This document shows positions 6,630 through 16,600 of a DNA stretch of 17,504 nt, in pieces. The stretch lies in the NCBI GenBank assembly GCA_964410965.1, contig CAYPIY010000017.1, positions 1 through 17,504 of the forward strand. The letters are read 5' to 3'. Position 1 is the first letter of the stretch, and every line of letters begins with the position of its first letter. The position numbers and the translations under genes are program-made. The notes beneath the pieces are model-generated. The model was given only the letters and a program-made list of their open reading frames with translations. It did no database searches and was not told where the DNA came from. The DNA comes from JBBIRG01 sp964410965 (lineage in GTDB: Bacteria > CLD3 > SB21 > JBBIRG01).

Positions 6630-7394
6630 ATGAAGCCGTCTGTTTTTATGATGTTTCTCATCGGCCTTGCGCTGGCCGTATCGGTGCTGGTTTACGTGTA
6701 CATTTTCGGCGCGGAAAACGATGCGTTCGGGATGAATTATATTTACAAAGGCGGGCCGCTGGTCATTCTCCTGATGATGCTCAGTATCATGGTGGTGACG
6801 TTTATCTTTGAGCGCATTTTTTTTCTCCGCAAAGCTTACGGACGTCAGCCCGTCGCGGCATTCATGCATCCGGTGCGGGAGCTCATTCAGAGTCATGAAC
6901 TTGACCGCATGCAGGAAATGACCCGCCGGCAGGGAGGATCGTGCGCGACGATCATTCAGGCGGCGATTGACAGTTATCTGCGCGCACGGCAGAAGAATCA
7001 CCCGCATGAAAAGCGCATCGCCGAAGCTCGGAGAGCGATTGAGGAAAGCACGGCGATGGAAATTCCTCTATTGGAAAAAAACCTGATTGCGCTCTCCACT
7101 ATCGCCTCCGTTTCCACACTGGTAGGATTGCTGGGAACAACGATCGGAATGATCCGCGCGTTTAAGGCGCTTGCTCAGGTCGGAGCGCCGGACGCCGTGC
7201 AGCTCTCCGTCGGCATCTCTGAAGCGCTGATCAATACCGCCGGGGGACTCGCCGCCGCCATTATCGCCATCATCGCGTATAATTACTTTGTCAATAAAGT
7301 CGATACGTACATCTACGAAATCGAGGAAGCCGGTTACGATATCGTCGAACTGCTTGCGGTCAACGACGAATCATCCCCGGCACAGGACGCATGA
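6630..7394 (+). CDS. exbB: ExbB/TolQ/MotA family proton channel protein
   Basis: ExbB forms the inner-membrane pentamer that, with ExbD, uses proton-motive force to drive TonB. The 254-residue product has membrane segments near 7-27, 43-66, 152-175 and 202-221. The family motifs are present: NLIALSTIASVSTLVGLLGTT followed by IGMIRAF (residues 151-178), then GISEALINTAGGLAAAI (195-211) and AYNYF. The extra N-terminal helix before the canonical three is common in FCB ExbB proteins. CGGAGA lies eight bases before the ATG. Its stop codon overlaps the exbD start in ATGA, so the two are co-translated. No tonB gene is seen within the cluster. Confidence 0.93.
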   Translation: MKPSVFMMFLIGLALAVSVLVYVYIFGAENDAFGMNYIYKGGPLVILLMMLSIMVVTFIFERIFFLRKAYGRQPVAAFMHPVRELIQSHELDRMQEMTRRQGGSCATIIQAAIDSYLRARQKNHPHEKRIAEARRAIEESTAMEIPLLEKNLIALSTIASVSTLVGLLGTTIGMIRAFKALAQVGAPDAVQLSVGISEALINTAGGLAAAIIAIIAYNYFVNKVDTYIYEIEEAGYDIVELLAVNDESSPAQDA

Positions 7395-7864
7395 GCCGAT
7401 TCAGGAAAAAAAGAACAGGGATCCGTCTCGACATGACGCCGATGGTTGACGTGGCGTTTTTATTGCTGACGTTCTTCATGCTCACCACGACGTTCCGGCC
7501 GCTTGACGATATTCCCGTGAACATCCCCGATTCGAAAACGATGATGAAAATTCCCGCTTCGGACAAACTGACGATTTCGGTCACGGATGAGCAGTCCCTC
7601 TGGCTGACGATCGAGGATACGAGGTTGCGAACGGCGGTATTCAGGGACAGCCGGAAGATCAACCAGGATATCAAGAAAGAGGATTTGCAGCAATGGATCA
7701 GTAAAATCCAGATCGAGAACATGGCGCTGTACGGAACCGGACGCGCGCTTCAGGTGGTTTTAAAAGCCGACCGTCACATCAGCTACGAACTGATCCACGA
7801 AGTGATCGAAACCCTGCGGACAGGACAGATTTCAACCGTGTATTTCATGACGAATCCTTCATAA
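7391..7864 (+). CDS. exbD: ExbD/TolR family protein, first copy
   Basis: A 157-residue inner-membrane protein with a short basic cytoplasmic N-terminus, one membrane helix (about 18-36) and a periplasmic domain. The signature DMTPMVDVAFLLLTFFM carries Asp20, the proton-pathway aspartate equivalent to Asp25 of Escherichia coli ExbD. The C-terminal LQVVLKADRHISYELIHEVIETLRTG matches the family's conserved end (k.D...y..v..v...l). It starts inside the exbB stop codon and ends two bases before the second exbD. The two ExbD copies probably act as a heteromer in the ExbB channel. Confidence 0.93.
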   Translation: MSRFRKKRTGIRLDMTPMVDVAFLLLTFFMLTTTFRPLDDIPVNIPDSKTMMKIPASDKLTISVTDEQSLWLTIEDTRLRTAVFRDSRKINQDIKKEDLQQWISKIQIENMALYGTGRALQVVLKADRHISYELIHEVIETLRTGQISTVYFMTNPS

Positions 7865-7866
7865 CC

Positions 7867-8457
7867 ATGGCCGGAACAAACGAACAACAGGGACATTCAC
7901 GCAAGCCCGTACGGCGCCGCATCCGGCGCGCGGGCATACGTATCGACATGACGCCGATGGTTGACGTGGCCTTTTTATTGCTTACATTTTTCATGGTGAC
8001 CACGGCTTTCCGGCGCCCGCAGACCATTGAAATCACTATCCCCGCAGACAAGCAGGCAAAAAAAGAAGTGCGGATCCTGGAATCGAATCTCGTCCAGCTG
8101 ATGGTTAACCGGGACAACCGGTTTTACTGTAAATCCGGGGGAGGAACCCTCCAGCCGATTGATAAAAACAGCATCCATGAAATGATCGTAAAAGAAAGTA
8201 AAAACAATATCAATTCCAATCCTGGAGTCATTACCAAAGAGCGTTATAAACTGATTCTTGTTTTCAAAATGCATCCGAAGAGTCCTTACGATCATCTTGT
8301 GTTTGTTCTCGATGAACTGAACCGCGCCGTCGATTCCCTGAACGTTTACTATCGTCTGGATCTGCCGGCGGAAAAACTGACGCCGCGTTTTACGTTTGTC
8401 CCGATGAACGCGGCGGATACCGCCATGCTTGAAAAAATGGATGCGGTAAGACCATGA
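7867..8457 (+). CDS. exbD: ExbD/TolR family protein, second copy
   Basis: A 196-residue ExbD paralogue. A longer, very basic N-terminus (RKPVRRRIRRAGIRI) precedes the signature DMTPMVDVAFLLLTFFM with the key Asp33, then one membrane helix. The periplasmic part is longer than in the first copy, with an inserted segment around residues 85-125 (FYCKSGGG to NPGVITKERYK). The end lacks the short strand pattern of copy one and instead runs into an extra C-terminal stretch. Paired ExbD genes with one long periplasmic form are usual in Bacteroidota-type clusters. Over the signature the DNA is identical to copy one for 28 bases. Confidence 0.92.
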   Translation: MAGTNEQQGHSRKPVRRRIRRAGIRIDMTPMVDVAFLLLTFFMVTTAFRRPQTIEITIPADKQAKKEVRILESNLVQLMVNRDNRFYCKSGGGTLQPIDKNSIHEMIVKESKNNINSNPGVITKERYKLILVFKMHPKSPYDHLVFVLDELNRAVDSLNVYYRLDLPAEKLTPRFTFVPMNAADTAMLEKMDAVRP

Positions 8458-8519
8458 GAAATGATTTGTTTTTATGTTCCGGACACTTTATTTTAAGATA
8501 GATAACATGAAGGATATTT

Positions 8520-10322
8520 ATGCGAAATCGTGTTTGTTTTTTTCCGGTATGGACAATATCTATTTTAATTTCTGTTTTTTCCGTTCAGGCGCAGAACCTA
8601 ACGTCGTTCACGACTCAGCAGGAAGCCGTCGATTTTTATCTGGATACCAAGGGTGAGCTGTACTTTAAATTTGACGCCGCGGAAAAAAACGCAATCAGTG
8701 AATTATCGCGGAGCATGTCAATTGACCGCGTTGACCGCAACGGAAGCGGTTTTACGGTCTATGCCTACGCGAACCGTGATGAATTAAATCAGTTCCGGAA
8801 TAAGGGAATAATATTTACCGTACTGCCTCATCCCGGCGATGTTGAGAATGTGAGCATGAGTTCTGTTCTTGACACGATTATTCAGTGGAACGTTTATCCC
8901 ACGTATGAGGGATATGTCAATTTAATGTATTATTATGCCGCGCATTATCCTGCCATGTGTGAAATCGTAGATGCGGGACAGTCCGTGAACGGGAGGCACA
9001 TCCTGTTCGCGAAGATCACCAATTCGTTGTCTGAAACACCCAACCGCCCCCGCGTGATGCTGACGTCATCCATGCACGGCGATGAAACCGCCGGTTACGT
9101 GATGATGCTGCACCTGATCGACACGCTGCTGAGGGGCCGTTCGCAAAGCGCACTCATCGGGCGGCTGACGGATCAGTGCGAAATCTGGATCAATCCCCTC
9201 GCAAATCCCGACGGAACGTATTGGGGAGGCAATCACACGGTCGGAAGCGCCAAGAGGTACAACGCGAATTATAAGGATCTCAACAGAAATTTTCCTGATC
9301 CGGAGGACGGATTGAATCCAACCGGTTCGTGGCAGGCTGAAACCCTCGTCATGATGAATGCGGCATCCTCAACGTTGTTTACATTGTCCGTAAATTTTCA
9401 CGGCGGCGCGGAAGTATTCAATTTCCCGTGGGATACCTGGCAAAGGTTTCACCCCGATGATAACTGGTTTATTCATATCGGGACACAATATGTCGATACG
9501 GTTCATATCTATTCACCATTAACTTACATGGACGATATGCTTGGTTATCCGGGAATTCCGGGCATTGTCAACGGATACGACTGGTATGAAGTGATCGGCG
9601 GCCGGCAGGATTACATGAATTTTTACCAGCACTGCTCCGAAGTTACCGTCGAATTATCCATCACAAAAAATATTCCGACGAGCCAGATTTTGCCGATGTG
9701 GAATTACAATAATAAATCGCTGCTGCGTTTCATCGAACAATCGCTGTTCGGGATCAAAGGAACCGTCACAGATTCACTGACCGGCGGTCCGGTTCAAGCA
9801 ACCGTCAGCATTGCGGGTAAAGATCTGCCTGACAGTACGTTTGTCAGATCCGATTCCGCGACAGGCGCTTTTCACAGGATGATCCATACCGGGAATTATT
9901 CACTGGTCTTCAATGCGCCGGGGTATTATCCGAAAGTTGTTGAGAATGTCCGCTCGAAAAATGATTCGACGAGCCATGTTTTCGTTCAGATGCATCCTAT
10001 TTCCGGCGTCGGAATCCGGGAAGTATCAGAAAGCGATTTTCACCTTTATGGTAATTTTCCCAATCCATTCAATCCTTCGACGGAGATCCGTTATCAGTTA
10101 GCCGAGAGCGGCCATGTGAATCTGAAAATTTATAACATTCTCGGTCAGGAAGTTAATACGCTGGTTGATGAATTTCAAAGCGCCGGTGAACGCCGTATCT
10201 GCTGGAACGGAAAAAACCGGGAGGAATTCACGGTTGCGGGCGGAATCTATTTTTACCGGCTTATTGTAACTTCATCATCTAAGCATTTTTTGCGATCGGG
10301 AAAGATGGTATTCCTTAAGTAA
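8520..10322 (+). CDS. Secreted M14 zinc carboxypeptidase with T9SS type A sorting domain
   Basis: A 600-residue exported metallopeptidase that should remove C-terminal residues from peptides outside the cell. It has a signal peptide (cleavage near VQA-QN, residue 24). The M14 catalytic domain, about 110-400, holds the zinc ligands H186-G-D-E189 and H294, the substrate-binding pair N255-R256 (DLNRNFPDP), and the catalytic glutamate E378 in VTVELS. A carboxypeptidase-regulatory-like domain follows at 411-492 (GIKGTVTDSLTGGPVQATV). The C-terminal 90 residues are a type A sorting domain: NFPNPFNPSTEIRYQL, LKIYNILGQEV, GGIYFYRL and the ending SGKMVFLK. That domain would be cut off on export through the type IX system. 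AAGGA lies five bases before ATG. It is 62 bases behind exbD and may be read from the same transcript. Confidence 0.93.
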   Translation: MRNRVCFFPVWTISILISVFSVQAQNLTSFTTQQEAVDFYLDTKGELYFKFDAAEKNAISELSRSMSIDRVDRNGSGFTVYAYANRDELNQFRNKGIIFTVLPHPGDVENVSMSSVLDTIIQWNVYPTYEGYVNLMYYYAAHYPAMCEIVDAGQSVNGRHILFAKITNSLSETPNRPRVMLTSSMHGDETAGYVMMLHLIDTLLRGRSQSALIGRLTDQCEIWINPLANPDGTYWGGNHTVGSAKRYNANYKDLNRNFPDPEDGLNPTGSWQAETLVMMNAASSTLFTLSVNFHGGAEVFNFPWDTWQRFHPDDNWFIHIGTQYVDTVHIYSPLTYMDDMLGYPGIPGIVNGYDWYEVIGGRQDYMNFYQHCSEVTVELSITKNIPTSQILPMWNYNNKSLLRFIEQSLFGIKGTVTDSLTGGPVQATVSIAGKDLPDSTFVRSDSATGAFHRMIHTGNYSLVFNAPGYYPKVVENVRSKNDSTSHVFVQMHPISGVGIREVSESDFHLYGNFPNPFNPSTEIRYQLAESGHVNLKIYNILGQEVNTLVDEFQSAGERRICWNGKNREEFTVAGGIYFYRLIVTSSSKHFLRSGKMVFLK

Positions 10323-10462
10323 GATTTCCCTTTTCAAAACAATAGTCTGTAGCTGACTAATACTTGATATTATAGAATCTGATGAATCAAATAAGATCAT
10401 AATTCAGAAATAATAAATTGTTTAAAGAAATATCTTATAATTTTTTTCAATAATTATGCAAG

Positions 10463-10478
10463 TGTGATTCAGGTCACA
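10463..10478. promoter_or_regulatory. CRP/FNR-type binding site
   Basis: TGTGATTCAGGTCACA matches the Escherichia coli CRP core TGTGA-N6-TCACA at all ten defined positions. It lies 133 bases before the giant gene's start codon. Its centre is 41.5 bases before the transcription start predicted from the -10 hexamer at 10500-10505, the standard position for an activator contacting RNA polymerase at a class II promoter. The presence of a CRP/FNR-family regulator in this organism is inferred. Confidence 0.65.
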
Positions 10479-10499
10479 ACTTCAGTAAAAATGTATTAA

Positions 10500-10505
10500 T
10501 ATACT
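10500..10505 (+). promoter_or_regulatory. -10 element of the giant gene promoter
   Basis: TATACT matches the sigma70 -10 consensus at five of six positions. The -35 region 17 bases upstream (CAACTT) is poor and abuts the CRP-like site, as in activator-dependent promoters. An overlapping TATGTTTG at 10507-10514 fits the Bacteroidota -7 motif TANNTTTG but has no TTTG partner at -33. Confidence 0.45.
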
Positions 10506-10521
10506 ATATGTTTGATATGCT

Positions 10522-10561
10522 TTTGTAATGTGAAACTTTGTAATGTGAAACAATGTGAAAC
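10522..10561 (+). repeat. 15-base tandem repeat in the giant gene leader
   Basis: TTTGTAATGTGAAAC occurs twice in perfect tandem (10522-10536, 10537-10551), followed by a third, shortened copy AATGTGAAAC (10552-10561). It lies between the predicted transcription start (about 10512) and the ribosome-binding site, so it would be in the 5' leader of the mRNA. Replication slippage is the likely origin; a role in regulation is possible. Confidence 0.85.
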
Positions 10562-10610
10562 GACGTATGACAACTTTATTTATTAAAATAATTATAAAAG
10601 GAAAAGAGTT

Positions 10611-13600
10611 ATGTCAAATAATACAATGAGTCAGGGTTATACGGGTATAAAAGCGATAATTCGGACAATCAGGAATTTCTTTAAAAGAATGATGTTTGTT
10701 TACGGGTTCATGATTGGATCCGGTCTTTTGACAGGTGCGGTTTTCTCACAAACCGGTCCCGGGGGCGTGGGTACCAGCGTTACGAATAAACTGTGGCTTC
10801 GCGCGGATAAAGGAATCACGCAATCTTTTTCCTATCTGGGCTGGGCGGATGTAAGCGGGAACGCGCATTTTTTTTCACAAAGCATAGCCGCGAATGTACC
10901 GTCATATGAAACCATTGCTCTCAACAATCAGCCGGCTGTCCGGTTTAACGGAATCAATCAGTTCTTATCGAGCACCCAGGCTCCGGCACTGAATGTTAAT
11001 CCGTTTACTGTCATCATCGTGGCAAATCCTAAAGGACTGACCGGATCGGATCAGATCCCCTTCGCCAGCTATGATTCGGTTATGGGCAGTGGTTATTTTT
11101 TTAATGCTACGGCCGGTAATATCTGGAAATTCAATACCGGTGCGTTCGGCTCTTATTCAGTATATGAAGGAGGTCCTGTGGCGGTGAACTCGCCCAAGAT
11201 CATGAGCGGATATGCCGATCAGTTTTTTGTGAACGGGGTTCTCGGCACGGGAACTTTTTTCGGTAATGTGGCTACGAATAATACCATGCCGATGTTTATC
11301 GGAAAAGGGAACAACGCCGGCTATTTCAACGGCGACATACATGAAATCATTTATTACGACATCGCGCTCAATCCGTTACAGAGACAGTTTGTCGAGAATT
11401 ACCTGGCCTCCAAATACTCCATTCCGATCATCAACGATTTTTTCAGTTATGATGCGATGCATCATTACGATGTTGCCGGCATCGGTCAATCAGGGGGAAA
11501 TATTGTGAATATGGCTTATTCGGGGATATTGGGAATGAAATCCGTTTCATTTACCGGCGATCCCCAGCGTATCATGTTCGGCAGCGACGGTAAATCCGAT
11601 AAAAAATCGCAGTCAGGCACATGGACGGGCGGAGTGGTGCGGAAACTCGAACGGTCCTGGCGCGTGGATATGACGAACCCGCAGATGATTGATACCCTGT
11701 TCTTTAACCTCGCGTCTTCTTTCATCGGTGATCCCGCGTCTCTGCGGCTGATGATCGCGGACGATGATCTGTTTGCAGGCGCTACTACCCGTACGGGAAT
11801 TTATCTGAATAATCAGATCGCTTTTGTCAATGTCAGCCTGGCGGCAGGTAAATATATTACGTTAGGTTCCACAAATCAATCCAATTTCGCGCCCGTTCTG
11901 GTGACGAATACATCCGCATCCGGTCCGGGTTCGCTGGCATATGCGATATCATTTACCAATACTAATCCGGGAACTGACACAATCCGGTTCGCGATTCCTG
12001 ATAATTCGGTTATTCATACCACGGGTACATTGTTTATATCCGACAGTTATACCTACATAGATGCTGATATGGATCAGGATTACCTCCCCGACGTGGAACT
12101 TACCGGTGACAGCAGTTTCTTTTCCGGGATTGCCGTCCGGTCGTCGTTTAATACGATTAAAGGTTTCGCGATCAGGGGTTTTTACGATTTTTCCGGCGGA
12201 GGAATTCACTTTTATGACAGTTCGGCTCATCACAACACTATTCAGGGCAATTATATCGGCCTGAATCTTGCCGGTCAGCGCCTTCAGTCCAATTCGTACG
12301 GAATATATCTCGGATACCAGTCCCGAGAAAACCTGATCGGCGGTTATGACCCCGCGCATAAAAACGTCATATCCGGCAATAACTTTGACGGCATCAGAGG
12401 GTATTATTCAAACGACAATACTATCATCGGCAATTTGATCGGCTCCGATCTGACCGGTAATTCAGGTCTGAACAACAACGGCAGCGGCATTGCGCTTGAT
12501 AATAGCGATAATAACCGCATTGGCGATGATGCGCCCGGCGGTGGAAATTTAATCGGAAGCAACTTATACAGCGGAATATATCTGACCGGTTCAAAGAACA
12601 ATCAAATCCTTGGAAATACCGTCGGTGTTAACGCAACGGGCCTACAAATCGGCAACGGAAATTACAATGTTCTGATGGAATCTTCCGATTACAATCAGGT
12701 CGGCAACGGCACCGAAGACGGACTAAATACACTTGCCCTTGCTGTCTTAGACGGCATCCTGATAAATTATTCGACCGGCACGCGGATTCTGGGCAATCGT
12801 ATCGGTACGGATATCACGGGCAACCTTGACCGCGGGAACGGCCGTAACGGTATCTATATGGCTGACGGCTGCGACAGTACCGTGATCGGCGACGGAACCG
12901 AAGGCGGACGAAACCTCATATCCGGCAACAGCGAAAACGCCATCTATGCGGATGGGATGGAAAGCGGCGTAGCGTACTGCCTGATCGCAGGTAATCATAT
13001 CGGCGTCGGGGCGGATACGAACACCGTCCTGGGCAATGATTCATGCGGTATCCGTTTTTTCACGGGAGGCGCCGCCGTTCGTGATAATCAAATTGAAGGT
13101 AATCGTATCGCTTATAACGGACCTAACGGAGGAATACTTTTTGAAGGATCGTCAGTATTCAACAATAATTTATTTCATAATTCGATTTATGCCAATCAGT
13201 CCGCCGGGTTGATTTATCTGAACGGTGCCCAGGGAAATATACAGCCACCGGTAATTTCATCCGTTGCGGGACATCTGGTGACCGGTACTAGCGAAGTCAA
13301 TGCGCTCATTCAGGTTTATGCGGATAATGGCAGTCAGGGACGACACTATCTGGATACGGTGCGAGCCACCGGAACGAACTGGCAATATACGGCCGATCCG
13401 GGACTCATTAATGTCAACCTGACGGCATTGCAGACGGTCGGTCTGAATACATCCGTTTTCTCCTATCCCAACAGCGGACTGTCCGATTTTCTGAATGTGA
13501 CGAAGACTTCAGACGATGGCTCGGCCGGAACACTGAGAGGCGCTATCCAGTACGCCAATTCCCATCCGGGCACGGATACAATACGGTTCAGTCTGGCGCC

Positions 13601-16600
13601 GCGTTCGGAAATCAGGATTTATACCGAACTGCCCGGCCTCTCGGACAGCGGAACGGTGATTGACGGAGACATGAACGGGGATCATATGCCAGATATCATC
13701 GCAAACGGAGACTATGCTCCCAATGACATACCGGGGTTTGTTATTTCTTCTCCGCACAATGTACTGAAGGGGCTCGTGTTACACGGCTTCCGTATTACGG
13801 GCGCAGTGGTCATGACAAGCCCATTTGCGTTTAATAATACGCTCATCGGTAATTATATCGGAACGGACAGCACCGGATTGGTTGCCTATACGAATGAAAA
13901 CGGGATTGTCATTGAAAACGGCGCCCATGACAATTATATCGGTCTGCCCAATCCGGGAGAGGGCAATGTCATATCCGGAAGCTCATCGAACGGGATTTAT
14001 ATTTCCAACAATTGCCGGAATATTCAAATCGTCAATAATTTTATAGGAACCGACTATACCGGGCAATATCCAATAAGCAACGCGAATATTGGAATATTCG
14101 TATCTCAATCCGACAGCATTCATATCGGCGTACCCGGTCCCCACGGACGAAACATTGTCTCTGCAAATGCAGGTGCCGGTGTTATGCTGAACCAGTGCAT
14201 CGGCGGCGTTGTTGTCAATAATTATATCGGAACCGGCGTCCACGGAAACGAAACGGATCTGGGGAACGGCGGACAGGGCATTGCGCTTCTGAACTGTTCG
14301 CAAACCGTTATCGGTTCAGGTGATGCGGGCAGCGGGAATCTGATTTCGGGAAACCAGCAAAGCGCGCTGGTGCTGGGATTTTCAAGTAACAACCACATTT
14401 ACGGGAACCGCATCGGAACCGATATCAGCGGAATGGCATCGGTTCCCAACAACGGCGACGGCATCCAGATCGGCGACGGGTGTAACGACAACCGGATCGG
14501 AATGAATACGTCCGACGGCAGGAATATTATCTCAGGAAACACCGGTGCTGGAATTTACATGCAGGCGACATCCGTGAATTCGCTTCACAATCCGGTCATC
14601 GGGAATCTTATCGGCGTCGGTGCGGATGGTACGACTCCCTTGGGCAATAACAGCATCGGAATCTCGGTATCCTGTTCGTTGGTGACGATAACGGCAGATA
14701 CGATTATGGATAATATTGTAGCATACAATAATTCCGAAGGCATCGGTTTTTATGATCAGTCTGCCGGAAATTTCGTGTACCGTAATTCCATACACAGCCA
14801 TCTGCACGGCGGAATCGCCGGATTTCAGAACGGTCTGGTTCCGCCGGTTTTCGATTCACTGAGAGCCGGCACCCTGTATGGTCATTCCGACACCAATGCC
14901 CATATCCAGGTTTTTGCAGACGACGACGACGAGGGACGGATTTTCCTTGGTGAAACCTATGCGGATGCGTCCGGCCACTGGACGATCAGCGGCGCTACGC
15001 TGCCTTATAATAAATATCTGACGGCTCTTCAGACCGTCAACCACAGCACGTCGGCATTTTCATCGGTGTTTGATGCCCTGATCGATTACCTGCTGGTGAC
15101 CAAAACCGCCGATGACGGAAGCACGGGAACCCTTCGCAGCGCGATGATATACGCCAATGTTATCAGCATGGGAGCTGACACTATACGATTCCTGCCGCTG
15201 TCCGGCAGTATCCGCATCGCCTCAGCGTTGCCCATTGTAAATCAGGACAGCCTGGCGATTGACGGCGATATCAACAATGACGGAATTCCGGATATCGAGA
15301 TTACCGGACAGGATCAGTTCAGCGGACTGATAGTGTCTTCCTCTTACAATCACATTCACGGTCTCATCATAAGCGGTTTCGGGAGTTCATCGGTCAATGG
15401 CGCGATTGTATTCAGCGGACCAAACGCTCATAATAATCTTGTCACCGGATGTTATCTGGGTACGGATACTTCCGGAACGGCCGCATACGGCAATTACTGT
15501 GGCATCATCATCAGAGCCGGTGCCTCAGAAAATCAGATCGGCACAGCCGAAGCAACCGGGAGAAATGTCATTTCCGGAAATACATTCGGTATTCACATTT
15601 CTGATACTATATCCGCTAACAACCGCATTGTCGGTAATTTTGTGGGAACATCCAAAGACGGCATGAATCCGGTTCCGAATATGATGGGCATTTATTTGAT
15701 CGATACCCGTCATGTTTGGGTCGGCGACGGAACAGTCAGCGGAAGGAACCTTGTCTCCGGAAACAACTGGGGGCTTTATCTGAACAATTCACGATTTAAC
15801 AACATCGCCGGAAATGTTTTCGGACTTAAATCCGATGGTATGACCCGTATGGAAGCCGAGCAGTATATGGGGATCGTTGTCAGGGAAAGCGATTATAACC
15901 AGATCGGAAACGGGACATTGGAAGGGCGGAACATTTCTTCCGGCCACTATGAATCCGGTATCTGGCTGGCTCACAGCAATTATAATAAAGTCACCGGAAA
16001 CCTGGTCGGTCTGGATGTAACCGGCATGAATGTGATTAAAAACTGGGATGAAGGCATTTCCATCGCAGGCGGAGGCATGTACAATCAGATCGGCGATACA
16101 ACCGAATATGGCAGGAATGTAATTGCCGGAAGTTACAAAAATATCAGTATGCAATCTTTATCATCGAAGAAAAAGACAAGTCATCCGCCTCTGAAAGAAG
16201 CTGTCCGCGAAATAACCTATGAAATATTGTACAATAAAGTTATCGGAAATTATATCGGAACCGATATTACCGGTCAGAATATCTTTCCGGCGATCATCAG
16301 CGATCAGAGCGGCATCGTACTTGATAATACCGATTATAACATGACGAACTGCAAAAACACCGGCAACGAAATCGGCGGGCCTGCACAAAACTTTGGCAAT
16401 GTCATTGCCGGCTGTTATGACGGCATAGTGCTTATCGCAACGGATTCCAATGTCGTATCCAACAACCGGATCGGAACCAATCAAAGCCTGACCGCGGATT
16501 TGGGAAACGCAGGAAGCGGAATGGTGGTCAAGGATGCGAATCCCCATAAAGACGGAAACGGGGAATCAGCCGACGGCGGTTCGACCTATAATCATATCTT

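Larger units (their letters stand above)
10323..10610. other. A+T-rich regulatory gap before the giant gene
   Basis: No gene is visible here. The first 140 bases are A+T-rich and contain only weak hairpins, so no clear terminator for the peptidase gene can be named. The second half holds a CRP/FNR-like site, a -10-like hexamer and a short tandem repeat, described separately. The ribosome-binding sequence AAAGGAAAAGAG ends just before the ATG at 10611. Confidence 0.6.

Noticed and set aside
5794..7007. Minus-strand open frames of 180 and 224 codons opposite the PstS-like and exbB genes
   Set aside because: Both are mirror frames of well-supported plus-strand genes, with compositions (Arg/His/Ser-rich) typical of antisense reading.
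8474..8656. 60-codon plus-strand frame overlapping the start of the peptidase gene
   Set aside because: It overlaps the signal peptide and start of the M14 gene in another frame and has no family resemblance; the peptidase start has a clear AAGGA site.
10343..10359. Possible terminator of the peptidase gene (TAGTC/GACTA hairpin)
   Set aside because: Only five base pairs, A+T-rich, a seven-base loop and no T tract after it.
10522..10561. Possible CRISPR array
   Set aside because: The repeats are 15 bases, directly adjacent, without spacers, and no cas gene is present.
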